From assembly GCA_002794775.1 (NCBI GenBank), contig NBAY01000066.1, positions 124,001 through 188,000 on the forward strand: 64,000 nucleotides of DNA. Direction: 5' to 3'. Positions 1-10,700 of the stretch are shown here, one piece after another. The DNA is from Porodaedalea pini. Lineage: Eukaryota; Basidiomycota; Agaricomycetes; Hymenochaetales; Hymenochaetaceae. The position numbers and the translations under genes are program-made. Within the stretch, counting starts at the first letter, position 1, and every line of letters starts with the position of its first letter. The notes under the pieces were generated by a model. The model was not told the origin of the DNA. It made no database searches and saw only the letters and a list, made by a program, of their open reading frames with translations.

Positions 1-1165
1 CCTACTACACCAAATGTATCAAGAGCTATCGTGATCTACCCCTCAAGCCCAACCAGTGGATCAGTGTTGCGCGCTGGGAGTCCAAGAGCCCCGAGCCGTT
101 CCTCCGTACGCGCGAGTTCCTATGACAGGAAGGCCACACTGCGCATTTCACGAAGGAGGCCGACACTGAAGTACGGGAAATTCTCAATTTACATCATCGC
201 TTGTACGAGGTGCTGCTTACCGTACTCGTCATCACAGGCATCAAGTCGGACAAGGAGAAGTTTGCCGGTGGTCTTTACACGATGACCGGCCGTGGCATCC
301 AAGCTGCGACGCTGCATTGCCTTGGCCAAGACTTCTCACGGCCAGAGATGTTCAACGTCGTGGTCTCAGACCTGGATGATCCGCAGGGTACGGGTCCGAA
401 CGGTGGCAAATTATTCTGTGGCAGAACACGTGGAGCCTTAGCACACGCATGGTCGGAATCATGGTTATGATTCGCGGCGACAACCAGGGTCTTGTTCTCC
501 CATCACGTGTCACTCATTGTCCCCTGCGGTATTACCATGCGCACTAATAAGCAAGAGTTATAGGACCGCTGTGAGGAGCTCGCGAAGACGCTCAGGAAAG
601 CGCGAAGGTGGATGTACGGGACGGCTACACTCCTGGCTACAAGTTCAACGACTGGAAACAGAAGGCGCGAAAATTCAATTATTCCTTATTTCTCGGTTTT
701 CCTGTGGTCTTACAAATGGCTTTTTGTCCAGGTGTTCCACTTTGCCTTGAACTCGGTCCGGTTGATATCCAGAAGAAGCAAACACTTTCTGTGCGACGTG
801 ATACGGGCTTGAAGGAGACTGCCATACCTGCATTTCTCAAGACTATCCAACAGGAGATGTTCGAGCACGCGAAGGCAAGGTACATGTCTTGCCTGCGCGT
901 CGTGACAATGGGACGATGTCGTGCTGACATCGCTTCATACTTGCGTGCTCTCAAAACCGGCGAGACCAAGCTTCACAAGGTAGATTTTGTGGAACTCAAG
1001 ACCGATGCTGCGGCACGCCTTACATCGTCGCATGTACAAAAGGAGCTGCTTGCCGTACCCGTCATCCTGGGCATCAAGTCTGAGAAGAAGTTCGCCGGTG
1101 GTCTGTACATGATGACTGTGAAAGGCTTCATTCCGACGACCGGCCGTGACATCCTTTTAGTTTAG
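1..1165 (+). pseudogene. Prolyl-tRNA synthetase fragments, scrambled (copy 1)
   Basis: Several frames match cytosolic-type ProRS: the catalytic-core stretch around FAGGLYT and GRGIQAAT (about 230-470), the anticodon-binding-side stretch DRCEELAKTLRKA then GYKFNDW (about 560-660), and GVPLCLELGPVDIQKKQTLS followed by RRDTG (about 730-815). After the near-C-terminal KARY motif (about 885) the sequence jumps back to a piece from the N-terminal editing-like region (TGETKLHKVDF, about 958-990), and then to the FAGGLY core again (about 1095-1150). A real gene does not have this order. Stops and frame changes break every part. The fragment is about 230 bp from the TIR element end and is nearly identical in layout to the minus-strand copy at 26784-28041. 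ProRS would charge tRNA-Pro; this copy cannot. Confidence 0.8.
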
Positions 1166-1411
1166 AATTTGTTTAAATACACTCAATTGCCACAAGAATC
1201 TGTAAGAAAATGATTGAAAAGTTTGGAATGCAGTAAGAATGTGAATAAAAATGTGTAGAAAGGTATCGGAAACTAGTCAAATTACTCAAATCTGGAACGA
1301 TGCTTGGGAATCGTGCGGAATTGGAATACCTCCAAATTGGCTGGAATTGCTCAAATATTCCAGCTGATTCCAGGGATTCCAGGGATTCCGGCCAGGAGGT
1401 TTTTCCTGATG
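1..1411. mobile_element. Right end of a Pack-type TIR element (copy 1, truncated by window edge)
   Basis: The outer end at 1395-1411 (GGAGGTTTTTCCTGATG) is the same terminal sequence found inverted at 26528 and 58147 and in this orientation at 32426. Inside it, at about 1176-1390, is an AT-rich subterminal stretch full of short attcca/attctg-like words that aligns with the subterminal stretch at 26545-26780. A ProRS fragment lies further in. Just outside the end, a kinase coding sequence stops abruptly. The other end of the element lies beyond the window. No transposase is visible, so this is a non-autonomous member. Confidence 0.6.
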
Positions 1412-2267
1412 AAATTAACGCACGAAGATAGTCATACCGAAGGCCCACACATCGGATTCTTTGGTATGACTCATGTACTAGTCAAACGATGCGATTAGCT
1501 CGTAAGCAATATAGCGCTGCGTGCCTCGTAGCTCGCTGCTAGGTTTTGCTGTGCTCATGCTCGCAGCAACGATACGTGCCCCTCCAAAATCACAGATACG
1601 AGCATCTCCAGATTCAGAGACGACGATATTCTCCTATAAGGAGTACATTGTGGGTGTTGAACGAATAAGCGAATCGGACGTACAAATTTGATGTCCGAAT
1701 GGATCACCTGCTTCTCATGCAGATAAACAAGTCCCTCGGCGACTCCAGTAACCTACAAGATATGTTAGTGATTCACAAAAACGATAATGAATGATAAAGC
1801 ACGGACCAGTCGCATTAAATTGCAATCTGGGTGCAATGAGACATATGACGACGCAGACCCATTGTCCATCCATTCCGACACGAGCACTGGGTATCCAGTC
1901 CCATACTCCCAAAAAAAAGCCTAGCAAAGGAAGGACGTTGGCATGGTCCAGCTTTGACCACACATAGATTTCCTTCTCAAATACCTACAAAAAAATTATT
2001 CACAGGGTTAAGGCAGCGTGATCAGCAATGCGCAGAACATACCTTCTTGATATCGTCCTTCAAATAAAAGCGCAACAGCTTTATAGCTACCTTGACGGTC
2101 CCGCGAACTGGAGGAGAACAGGCTCCTTTAAAGATATCCCCAAAACCCCCATTGCCTGAGACTTTGGTCTCTCTGTCTATGGTATGTGCAGAAAGGTCGA
2201 GATGGTGGAGTGCTGCGAGTATTTCAGGTCTAACGTACGGAGTCGAGATCTCCATAGACAGAGACAA
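1412..2267 (-). pseudogene. TKL-type protein kinase, truncated relic
   Basis: Reading from ATG 2267 leftward, the glycine-rich loop (SGNGGFGDIFKG) and the VAIK lysine are in exon 1. An intron at about 2041-1981 precedes EIYVWSKLDHANVLPLLGF. Further on are EWMDNGS, GLVYLHEKQVIHSDIK (catalytic loop start) and, after another intron, ARICDFGGAR (DFG region) and SDVWAFGMTI. These are the kinase subdomains in order, of the Agaricomycete TKL expansion. One extra G after the T8 run near 1915 shifts the frame, and a stop lies between the activation segment and SDVWAFG. Homology ends at the TIR element terminus at 1411, so the last part of the C-lobe is missing. Introns are retained, so this is a decayed gene and not a retrocopy. 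Confidence 0.7.
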
Positions 2268-2476
2268 AAATCATTCGCGTAGAGACGGTACTAGGTGGAC
2301 AGGACTCACCAACTTTTCCTTCACGTGACCACTGCTTTATAATGCCTGCTATCTACTACAAACAGACCGCCAACCGCAAGAGGACAAAAGAAAACAGAAA
2401 AGATACTACGTAGAGCGTGAATGTGTGGTGTTCAGTAAATGGGGTGGGAAAGGTCATAAAGGTTTAAAGATCGTTG
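2268..2476. other. Spacer between kinase relic and LINE 3' end
   Basis: No gene is visible. The 3' end of the minus-strand LINE must fall somewhere here or just inside 2477, but there is no clear A-rich tail or target duplication, so the boundary is not assigned. Confidence 0.4.
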
Positions 2477-5228
2477 CTAAAGGTAAAAGGAGGGTGGTAG
2501 GTCAGATAGTAAGGGCATACTGTCCGGAGGGCGACGGAATGAGAAGTAAGCAAATTTTAAAAGAAGGAGAAAGTTATTTGGGCGAGACCATTCAACAAAA
2601 GTTAAGGGTAAGGTTCGTTGATGAAAGAGACCGTTTCGAACAGAAGCGAAAAAGGGACAACAATTAAGAATGTGATGGACATCGTGCTTAGAGCACAATG
2701 GGTCTGGACAATGCGGTGCGAGGTTTCGGTTATGCAAATCGAGAGTGTTCAGCATCAGGCTGACAGCTTGTGATTGAACGGTGCGATGTATCCTCTTCCT
2801 TGGGGAAAGCTTCAAAAATGGGTGTAGGGATCGCGTTGGGTGTAGTATGAAGGAGGACGGCTTGAGGATGGAGCGATGTCCGCGCAAATTTATGATATTG
2901 GCTTTCCAGTCCCGAACGAGGTCGAGCTGTACTTGCGCCTTCAAGTTGGGGAGCGATTCCGGTATATTCTCGTGGTGTGGGTTGGTAGTGGCATCTTTAG
3001 CCAGCTTATCAGCTTTGGAGTTGCCCAGTACTCCCCGATGGGACGGGAGCCACTGGAGTGTGATGTGCGAGGCCTCGTGATGTAGGGCGAGGAAGATTCC
3101 GCATAGTCGGCGGAACAGGATGATGAAATCCGCATGCTGCGCATCGTTAGAGAAAATAAGCTGAACACAATTAAGCGAATCCGAGACAATATGGATGTGA
3201 ATGGGTGTGAAGCAGTTCGAAAGAAGAGTTGAGATACGTTGCATGGCTGCAATGAGCGCTTCCTGCTCTTCAAACAAGATGTTTGATCGAGAGTGCGCTG
3301 CTGAAGAAAAGACAGCAAGTTCCTGGTGATTGTGCATAATGACGAAACCGTGACCGCCATTGAGGGAGCCGTCGGCCTGAGGGATGATGGAGCCATCTGT
3401 AAAGATAAAGTATTGATATGGAGGGGGGTGTAAAAAGAAAGAGTTGAAATTGCGGATGGCATGTTGCCGTTGCGAAGATGAAGGGATAGGGGTCATAATG
3501 AGCCGTGAATGAATGGGGGTGAAGCTAGGGAAAGAAACAGCTTTAGGAATCGAAATATTGGGAAGGAGTGAAGACACTAGATATTGGCTTGGGGTAGGGT
3601 TATGTGTAGAATGAGCAAAGTAAGAAAGAAGGAAGCATTGGGACAGAGACCGAATAAACAGCGGAAGGGGTGGGCAAGATAAAAAAGATTCCACCACACT
3701 TGGGTTAACGCTACTATTGAAAACAAGACGCAGGAAGCGATGTTGGGTTTTCTGAAGGATCGAAAGAAGAGGAGACTCGGGAAAAAGGACAGCGCCATAA
3801 ATGGCGACAGAACGGATTAAACCAAAATATAAAAGGCGCACGTATTGAAGATATGCGCCATTGGTCCGGTTAAAAAGAAAGGAGCGTTGATGAAGGGTAG
3901 AGAGGGCTTTATTGGCCCGGGATTCAAAGTGAAGCTTGGGAGATAAGTCGTAAGTAAAGATGATGCCTAACCAAGTAAGATGGTGTAAAGGGTGAATAAC
4001 AAGGTTATTTGGCAGGGATAATGCCGCATTAGAAGATGAAGGAGAGTCGGTTAGAAAAGATTGGAAGGTGTGTGTTGCAAGTCTATGATGGGGAAGGATG
4101 TGAAGTAATTCGATAGTGTCCAGGTCAATGGATAAACCAAGGGATTGAAATTGAAGAAGAATAAATTGGAATTGATTGCGGAGACGCACTAGGTTGGTGC
4201 GAAGGCTGAATGAACGAGCATAAAGAAGATGATCGTCCATATAAGCAAGCAACGGGTGATCTGGACCGAAACGAGAATTATAGGCCGTGATAACATCAGC
4301 TGCCGCGAATATTGAAATTAGGGGGGACAATGGGGAACCTTGGGGAACCCCACGGTTAGGTTTAATGAATGGAGGAGAAACGAAGTTATTAAAAGAAAGT
4401 GAAATCGGATGGTCTCTGAGCCAGCCAGAGAGAACGTGAATGATGTTAGGATGAACTTTGGAATGAATAAGTTTTGAAAGAAGGCGGTTGTGAGAAATAT
4501 TGTCAAAAAAACCTTGAATGTCGATGGTCAAGATAGAAGTGATTAAGTAGCGGTGGCGGCGGTACAATTGGCGGAAATTGTCGCCACCGCTCATAACGAA
4601 AGGTTGGGATAAAATGGTCGAAAGTAAGGTGTAGCATGCAGTAAGAGAAGAACGATGTTTCCGGCACCCATGTTGGGCGTCGGGAAGAAGGTTGTTGAGT
4701 TCAAAAAATGGTTGAAGAAAATTAAAGAGAATACGTTCAAAAAGTTTGCCTATGGTGTCAACCAGAGTAATAGGCCGGAACGCTCGTGGGACAGAAAAAT
4801 CTGAGCGTTTGGGTTTGGGAATGAAAGTAATGAGTGATGTTTTAAATGGAAAAGGGAAATGGCCAAGTTTCAAACACAAAGTGAAAAGATCGGCGAAAAA
4901 TTGACCGTGATGCTCGATAAGGAGCTCCAAATGTTTGTATGAGATGTGGCTGTTGCCAGGACTCGTTTCGCGATCAACGCCATGAAGGGCAGCGTGTACA
5001 TCCTTCAACTCGATGGGTTGGAACTCCGAAAGGGCGGGGAGAGGAATGACCTCCGGAGTGTGCGATAGCGGAGGAAAAAACGTGTCACAGAGGAGGGACG
5101 CTTTATCGGATTCTGTCAAGGTGAATGACCCATTTGACATGCGAAGTGCACCGATGGGAGCTCGGCGGCGAGCCATACCAAGGTACTGATTGCGCCAGGT
5201 GGAATGCGAGTCAGATTGTTGGATGCGC
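2477..5228 (-). CDS. LINE ORF2, reverse transcriptase and RNase H part
   Basis: About 900 residues are open here. The RT domain shows the fingers/palm motifs FIPKPKRSDFSVPRAFRPIT, a NRGVPQGSPLSPLI stretch and the catalytic AYMDDHLLY (YxDD). RNase H follows with TDGS, the glutamate in FEEQEALIAAM, SDS, and the WLPSHRGVLGNSKADKLAKDA segment, giving the expected D-E-D-D set. The C-terminal part holds a CPDPLCSKHDVHHILNCC zinc-finger-like stretch usual for this LINE group. The frame does not begin at the first ATG here (5176): it runs on through the target duplication at 5225-5228 and continues into the endonuclease part beyond the LTR insertion. The protein would copy LINE RNA at the nicked target. 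Confidence 0.88.
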
Positions 5229-6216
5229 TGTGGAGATCCCGATGCCGCTGGCCTCGGAATTGGCTCTATTAGGTTCGACTCGACTCAGGACAGTCTTACA
5301 AGTATCCCCGACGCATTTCAGGACAGTTTCAGTGTTTGGCAGTATTAATTCGACGCATACAGCTTGGTTCTGCACCGGTGAGCCACCGAAGTCCGTTTTG
5401 GGTCACATCTGGTATTGTTCCGAGCCTCCCGAAGCTTAATTACTCATGTTCTCGAGTTATGGCTCCGAGTTCCGGCTATTTGGTGTTGTTTGGCTAGAGC
5501 CTCCGGTCTGTCTTTGTGTCCTTTGTACGCCGCTCAGAGGCTCAAACCTCTGTTGGTTATTTAAACACTCATGTAAATGTCTCAAAGATAGAAGTTTAGT
5601 TCCCCCGAGTCAGTCCCAGTCTTTAGTTCTCGTCTCCGTCGCCGTTCAGTGTCGTTCCGTCCGTTCCGTCTCGAGTCCCGTTTTCGGCCAAATCTTGCTT
5701 TCGCTATATCGCCCTCAGTTCTTATCCGTTTCCCGAGCTCTCTTCAGATTCTTAATCTCGTCGAAAATCGCTTTCGAACATTGTCTTTTCTTGCATGATT
5801 CCGAGCCCACGTCGTAGAGCTACGAAAATAGCTTTTGGTTCCGGGAGTTCCGTGCATTCCGCCAGCCGCAACCAGTGCAACTGCTATATCTCCGTCAATT
5901 CTGCATCGCGTCTCGAGGTCTTTTCAGATTCAGAATCGTCTCGACGAATAGTATCGATTCCTGTCTTCACTGGCGAGTTTCCGAGCCCGGGTTGTCAAGA
6001 TCGTAGTTGCTCTTTGTTCTCCGACTGCATTTAGGCACGTTTTGCCGGTCATCCTTTGTACTCGCGTCCTCGAGTCGACACCTAGCCCCGAGTATTCTAT
6101 TACACTTCCCCGCACTTCCTGACACTATCCCCTCCATCAGACACGTTAGAGTGAACCCCCAGTGGCCGAACTCAACCAGGTCCGAGTCTGCCAGTAGACC
6201 GTACCATCATCTTTCA
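5229..6216 (+). mobile_element. LTR-like element, copy 1 (probable solo LTR), nested in the LINE
   Basis: The element is 988 bp, begins TGTGGAGATCC and ends ATCTTTCA, with TG...CA termini and no coding frame. It is flanked by GCGC at 5225-5228 and again at 6217-6220, a 4-bp target duplication. Removing the element and one GCGC joins the two halves of LINE ORF2 in the same frame, which confirms both ends. A TTATTTAAA box near 5557 could be a promoter. Copies are at 59402-60390 (also flanked by a 4-bp duplication) and, truncated, at 63121. The parent LTR retrotransposon is not in the window. Confidence 0.85.
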
Positions 6217-7293
6217 GCGCGAACCGAAAAACGCATTTTTGGCTCAGGTAATTTCCATGTCTAAGAGCGCCTTGGACTCAGGGCAAGGGTTGTGACAGTG
6301 TTCGTGATAAAGTTTGGTACACGTTTCAGACCACCAATTGTTGGGGCCGAAGTAAGATCGAGCTCGACGCTTGTGTAGAAAGAAAGTGGCGAAGTCTGAA
6401 AGGGTTGAATGAAGGGAAAAAAGAAGGTCGTCCAGCGCCTTAGGTGATTCAATTCCCGTTAATGAAAAGGGGAATAAGTTAGAATCGCAGAATTCCCCTA
6501 TAAAAGAAGGTAAATCTCGAAAATGAATGGAACGAAGGGGATGTTGTTGGGGAGCGGTTAGTTCGTTGACATCAAAAGAGAAGCAAATAGGGAGATGATC
6601 AGATGCAATGTCAAGAGAAGGGTCAGAGATGGAAGCGCGTTCTAAGAGGGAAGGAGCGAAGTCATCCGAAGCGATAATAAGGTCAATGATAGTTTTGGAC
6701 CCGGATGAACGGTTGAAATAAGTATGTTGGAAAGGGGGGTTGCAAATGATTAAACGATTGTTGTTGATCCAGTCAATGAAGGCTGTCAAATGCGAAAACA
6801 CTGCGGATTGCTCTGGAAACGACCAGAGATCCGCATGGCGGTTGAAATCCCCAATGAAAATATTAGAAGGAAGGTCAAGTGAAGGGAGGGGGTTCTCAAA
6901 TTCGTGAAGCGAAGGGGAACTATAGACGTTCCAGAGTAAAAGAGGGGATAAGTCACCTCGAGAAATTGAGACGACTGTTATGTTAGCCGAAGACGAGCTC
7001 GGAGTGTAGAGAGAAATGCGGTGGATGATGCAGGGGTGTACCAGGGTACAACACCTAGGTTTTTCAGAAGAAGAGGGTCGAAACGCAATGTAGGGTGCGA
7101 AGTTGCGTAGGTTGAAAACGCGGGTACCTGATGGAGAAAGTTTAGAGGGAAGGATTGAATGAATTGTGGGGATTTCCTGAAAACAGATAATATCAGGAGA
7201 AGAATGAGTGGAGGAAAAGGAGCAAAGCAAATAGTCGAAGGTAGGGACAGAGTTACAAAGGTTAAGAGAAAAAACTGAAATAGAATCTGTCAT
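6217..7293 (-). CDS. LINE ORF2, endonuclease part (separated from RT by LTR insertion)
   Basis: The exonuclease-endonuclease-phosphatase fold is recognised from ICFQEIP (catalytic glutamate), FIGDFNRHADLW, TIIDLIIAS and SDHLPICFSF (catalytic histidine). These motifs come in the order seen in LINE target-nicking endonucleases. The start ATG at 7293 lies just downstream of the ORF1 stop at 7300, suggesting reinitiation or coupled translation. A TGA at 6246-6244 interrupts the frame after DMEIT. If it is ignored, the frame runs through 6217, across the excised insertion, and into the RT part. The TGA may be a single C-to-T or similar change of an arginine or other codon. Confidence 0.85.
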
Positions 7294-7299
7294 AGGCGT

Positions 7300-9534
7300 C
7301 TAAAAGGGGGAGCGATAATTTCGGCGAGCTGGGCACTCTGGTGATCTGGCACTGTGATTGCCCTGGCAATTAATGCACAGAGCGAAATGTTTGCATTGAA
7401 GATTGTTGGTCGCTGTGCATGGAGCGCACTTGGCGACGTGGACAGCGGTACAATGCAGTTCGGAGCAGATTGCGCAATGCGCTACCGAATGGCATTTTGA
7501 AGCGGGGTGGCCCAGTCGATGACAATTGTCGCACTGGTTGATGGTTGGTTGAGCTCGCATTTCTTCAAGGCGATGAATAACTCCAAATATCGGGACGGAC
7601 CGGTTGCTGTGGAGGAAGAAATGATCAAAGCAAAGTTGCGAATTGTCTTTAAGGACGACCAAGACGTTGCAGAAGTCGCGTTGGTTTAGTCGCTCGATTG
7701 AGGACATGTAACGAGGTAGAAACATGAATTCGTAACCTTCAAACTGCGGGAGGGCGGATATTTCGTCGAAGAGGTCCTTCTCTGAATAAATTAGTTTGGT
7801 GTCTTTGTCAAAGATGGGGACACCTGGGATGACCATTTTGAATTGTGGGGAAGGCGTGAAGGCCTTAGCACCACTGATGTTAATGATGCGGTTGAGCTGT
7901 GAAACGAGTGAACTGTGCTGGGAGTCGAAGTCAGAACGAATATTAGTAAACGCGATCAAAAGATTGCTGTTAGTGGTATATTCCACGTTGAGTATAACGA
8001 GATGTTTAAAAAGGGGGTTGCCCTTAAGACCAGCGCGAACACTGTTCTTGACGGACATGGTAGATGGGCGAACAGCGAGATCGCCAGGAAGAGAAAAGAA
8101 TATGCGCCAAACGTTTCGAACGCGGGTGTTTACCGATCCGTTAGACCGGTTGATGGGAACAGTAGAAATTTCCCCGTCAGGGTTCTGTTCAGTGACACGG
8201 ACCACTTTGGTGGGAGTGGGCTTAGGTTTCTTTTGCGCCACTTTGGCGTAGGTGACAGTGGTGAATCCGTCCTTATCCGTTCCAACGGATTCGACAGGTG
8301 GGTAATAGACCTTGGTTGTAGAACCTTGGCGCGCGTTATGTTCAGAGTGGGTGTAACCATCAGGAGCGATGATGGTGCCTTCCGAGGTCATACGATAGCC
8401 AGAACCTGGGATACGGGTGTTGGCGATAGCGGCTGCGTATTCTGTTTTTCCATTTTTAGGGGTCTGGACGCGCTGTTTAACGACGGGGCCTGGGGGAGGG
8501 AACTTGGGATCGTGTACGAAACGGACACCAATTGGATCAGGAAGGATCTTGTTCTGTTTGTTGATGTTAGTATTGTCAGGAACCAAACGCGAGACTGAAG
8601 GAGCCAGAACGTCAGAAAGCTGTTTTTCAATTTTATTAGTTTTTTCAGAGATAGATGAAACAACCACGGAGAGATGTTGAATAGACTGGGACATGGCGTG
8701 CATAGTATCCATGATTTCTTGGTCGCGGATAGTTTGGCTGTTGACGTAAATATTTTCGAAGACGTGTTTGAAGGATGGAGAATGGATACGGAAGGTGGAA
8801 TGGAAAGCCTCCAGACTTTCATTGGCTGAGTTAGCGAGACTGGTTTCGTCGTCCAATGAATTCGACTTGTTGATCCAGGATACCAAATTGGATCCGACGT
8901 TAGCGAGGATGGAACCGGCGCGAACTGGGTCGTCGAACCAGGGTTTGTCGGAAGACCACGTAGGTTGGGCAATTAGCGTGCTGATCATGTTAATCGTTTC
9001 TTTGGTAAGATCTGCAAAAGAAATATTAACTTTCTCGGCGATGGCCGGATCATTCATTTCATCGATATCTTCCATGGTATTGTCGACCTGAGGGGCCTGG
9101 CTAAGGGGTTCGTCAGGGATGTACAGATCATCGTCCATAGCATCATCGTCGAGTCGGGCGGGGGGTGGGATGGACCTATGTTCTTCTTCTGAGTTTGATC
9201 TTTTAAGACTGTTCTGCGATTCGATTTCAGGGGTCGGGGGAAGGTCCCCTTGTTTGCGTAGTTTGGCGGCATGATCGTCCGCCTCGACATCGGGAGACCA
9301 TTTGGCGCGGTTCGCTTGTACTGTAGCGCATACGTTGTCATCGTGGTTGTAGGTCTTGTCGCGACCACAAGTGACACATAACTTGGCGGCCCCGCTAACA
9401 CACGAGCGACTGTGGTAGGGGAGATCCATTTTACACTCCTCACACTTGGTGGGGTCCTTGGGATTGACAAGGGAACGAATAGACTTTGTCTTGTGAAGAG
9501 ACGCTTTTGCTTTAGACAGCATATTACTGTCCAT
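7300..9534 (-). CDS. LINE ORF1, gag-like nucleic-acid-binding protein
   Basis: The start chosen is ATG 9534 (MDSNMLSKAKASLHKT); an upstream in-frame ATG at 9669 is possible but its extension has no recognisable feature. Near the N-terminus is a Cys-pair region (CEECKM, CVTCGRD, DDNVC). The middle is hydrophilic and acidic. Residues about 520-680 resemble the conserved block found before the zinc knuckles of LINE ORF1 proteins. The C-terminus has a CCHC knuckle, CDNCHRLGHPASKC, then CAICSELHC and CINCQGNHSARSPEC. The product would coat the element RNA. The frame is uninterrupted over about 745 codons. Confidence 0.85.
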   Translation of the reverse strand: MDSNMLSKAKASLHKTKSIRSLVNPKDPTKCEECKMDLPYHSRSCVSGAAKLCVTCGRDKTYNHDDNVCATVQANRAKWSPDVEADDHAAKLRKQGDLPPTPEIESQNSLKRSNSEEEHRSIPPPARLDDDAMDDDLYIPDEPLSQAPQVDNTMEDIDEMNDPAIAEKVNISFADLTKETINMISTLIAQPTWSSDKPWFDDPVRAGSILANVGSNLVSWINKSNSLDDETSLANSANESLEAFHSTFRIHSPSFKHVFENIYVNSQTIRDQEIMDTMHAMSQSIQHLSVVVSSISEKTNKIEKQLSDVLAPSVSRLVPDNTNINKQNKILPDPIGVRFVHDPKFPPPGPVVKQRVQTPKNGKTEYAAAIANTRIPGSGYRMTSEGTIIAPDGYTHSEHNARQGSTTKVYYPPVESVGTDKDGFTTVTYAKVAQKKPKPTPTKVVRVTEQNPDGEISTVPINRSNGSVNTRVRNVWRIFFSLPGDLAVRPSTMSVKNSVRAGLKGNPLFKHLVILNVEYTTNSNLLIAFTNIRSDFDSQHSSLVSQLNRIINISGAKAFTPSPQFKMVIPGVPIFDKDTKLIYSEKDLFDEISALPQFEGYEFMFLPRYMSSIERLNQRDFCNVLVVLKDNSQLCFDHFFLHSNRSVPIFGVIHRLEEMRAQPTINQCDNCHRLGHPASKCHSVAHCAICSELHCTAVHVAKCAPCTATNNLQCKHFALCINCQGNHSARSPECPARRNYRSPF

Positions 9535-9667
9535 AGCGAGTAAGAAATGAGAGATAAGGCTGGTTGCACTGGTTTCCCACGGTAGATGATGATGGTAGGA
9601 AGTGACCACTGCACTGGCATGCTTTAGGTGAATGGTACTCTCATAATATGGTCGCAATCTAGAGGGC

Positions 9668-9740
9668 ATTCAATTCTTGAGTCAAGTCAAGTCCCCTAGG
9701 TCTCTTCGACCTTGATTCAGGCTCGTCTCAAGAATTGAAT
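9668..9740. repeat. 14-bp perfect inverted repeat upstream of LINE ORF1
   Basis: ATTCAATTCTTGAG at 9668-9681 is perfectly inverted as CTCAAGAATTGAAT at 9727-9740, with a 45-bp loop. It sits at or just beyond the 5' end of the LINE, so it may be a structured 5' leader or part of the target. No function is claimed. Confidence 0.6.
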
Positions 9741-9984
9741 ACCCTTCAGTGTTCTCTAGGTTGTCTACGCGCTCGACACGGTCATTGTAGCAATACAGAA
9801 CAATTCGTATATCTCGTAGACTTTGGCTGTGATGTACTGTAATATGGCGTCGCCGCATCCCTAGTTGCCCGAGCTGTGCCGTGTTCTGAAGCTATCAAAG
9901 GCGATTAGCTATCCTTTTGAGTTCTATCTCTGTCCGATATCCTAATGTACGTCGGACTCGTTGGCATTTATTTGGAATCAGTAT

Positions 9985-10700
9985 TCCGACGCTCCTCAGG
10001 AAGCAAACGCCGGCGGCTCCTCCTTCTCCTTACAGCTGACACATTATATTTCTACACTTCCGAGTTCTGTAGCGATCCCCAAATGCTTGCCAGGCACACG
10101 TAGCATATTATCACCCTTCGCCGATGCCGAACTCGAGCTCGCAGCCTGTCAAGCTGCACGAATGGCCATGCACACTTTTGGCCGATCCATTACCGTCGAG
10201 ACGTGCACGATAGCCTATTTGCATTCAATCTACTTGCAATGCTCGTCATTCGTACGATGCGCGGAGCACCGACGGGACTGGTACAGCACAATTTACTCCG
10301 ACTTGAGAGCTACAGGGAACCCGTACGCACGGATGGTGCCGTCTACGCATCCGTACTCACGCTCGCCGGATGCTGGGACAGCATCCGATGCATTGTTGGC
10401 GTGACGGCCGTACGACACGAAGAGCGAGTCCTGTCTTCATGTGATTCTGGGGCATACAACATTGCCGGCAACGGACGCGGAGGGCTTCGCTCGTTCTTGG
10501 TTTTTGCGTTCGCCGACTTTGTCATCCAATTGTTTCCAATGCTAGTTTTGCGGAGCGTGCTATCAGTAACGTCCCGTCGCATCTTTATCTGAGCACGCTG
10601 TATACAATCAGCGAGGCTGACACGTAGAATGCGAGGAGCAGTGATGGGACGGGCAGGCTTCAGGAGGTTGTGTTCGTGGTCGAGAGGCTACGTACGTCTG
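9985..10700 (+). pseudogene. Unknown relic, arm of an inverted duplication with 46210-46930
   Basis: The stretch aligns along its whole length with the reverse complement of 46210-46930. The best shared frame (about 10203-10592 here) reads RTDGAVYASVLTLAGCWDSI, then SCDSGAYNIAGNGRGG and LSVTSRRIFI at its end; the other copy has equivalents such as YSRLPGAGIAL, SCDTATKNIATNG and LSITSRRIFI in partly different frames. Shared reading of scattered residues with frame changes fits a decayed protein-coding sequence. I do not recognise the family. Homology appears to continue a little further, around the GATGGGACGGGCAGG motif at about 10644. Confidence 0.4.

Larger units (their letters stand above)
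2477..9669 (-). mobile_element. LINE (non-LTR retrotransposon) with RNase H, interrupted by an LTR insertion
   Basis: Two consecutive minus-strand reading frames give the classic order: an ORF1 with zinc knuckles (9534-7300), then after only six bases an ORF2 with an apurinic-like endonuclease, reverse transcriptase and RNase H (7293-2477). A C-terminal RNase H after the RT is typical of I/Tad1-like LINEs; the clade is an inference that an RT tree would settle. The element is close to full length. Its coding is broken by a TGA at 6246-6244 and by the 988-bp insertion at 5229-6216; otherwise the frames are open over thousands of bases, suggesting a fairly recent copy. Exact element ends are not resolved. 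Confidence 0.85.

Noticed and set aside
1..1165. A functional prolyl-tRNA synthetase gene
   Set aside because: Scrambled segment order, many stops and frameshifts.
2425..3085. Plus-strand frames opposite LINE ORF2
   Set aside because: They lie antisense to a strong RT/RNase H frame and show no domain.
5229..6216. Reading frames inside the LTR-like element (for example 5446-5817) as genes
   Set aside because: The same frames recur only because the LTR recurs; they carry no domain.
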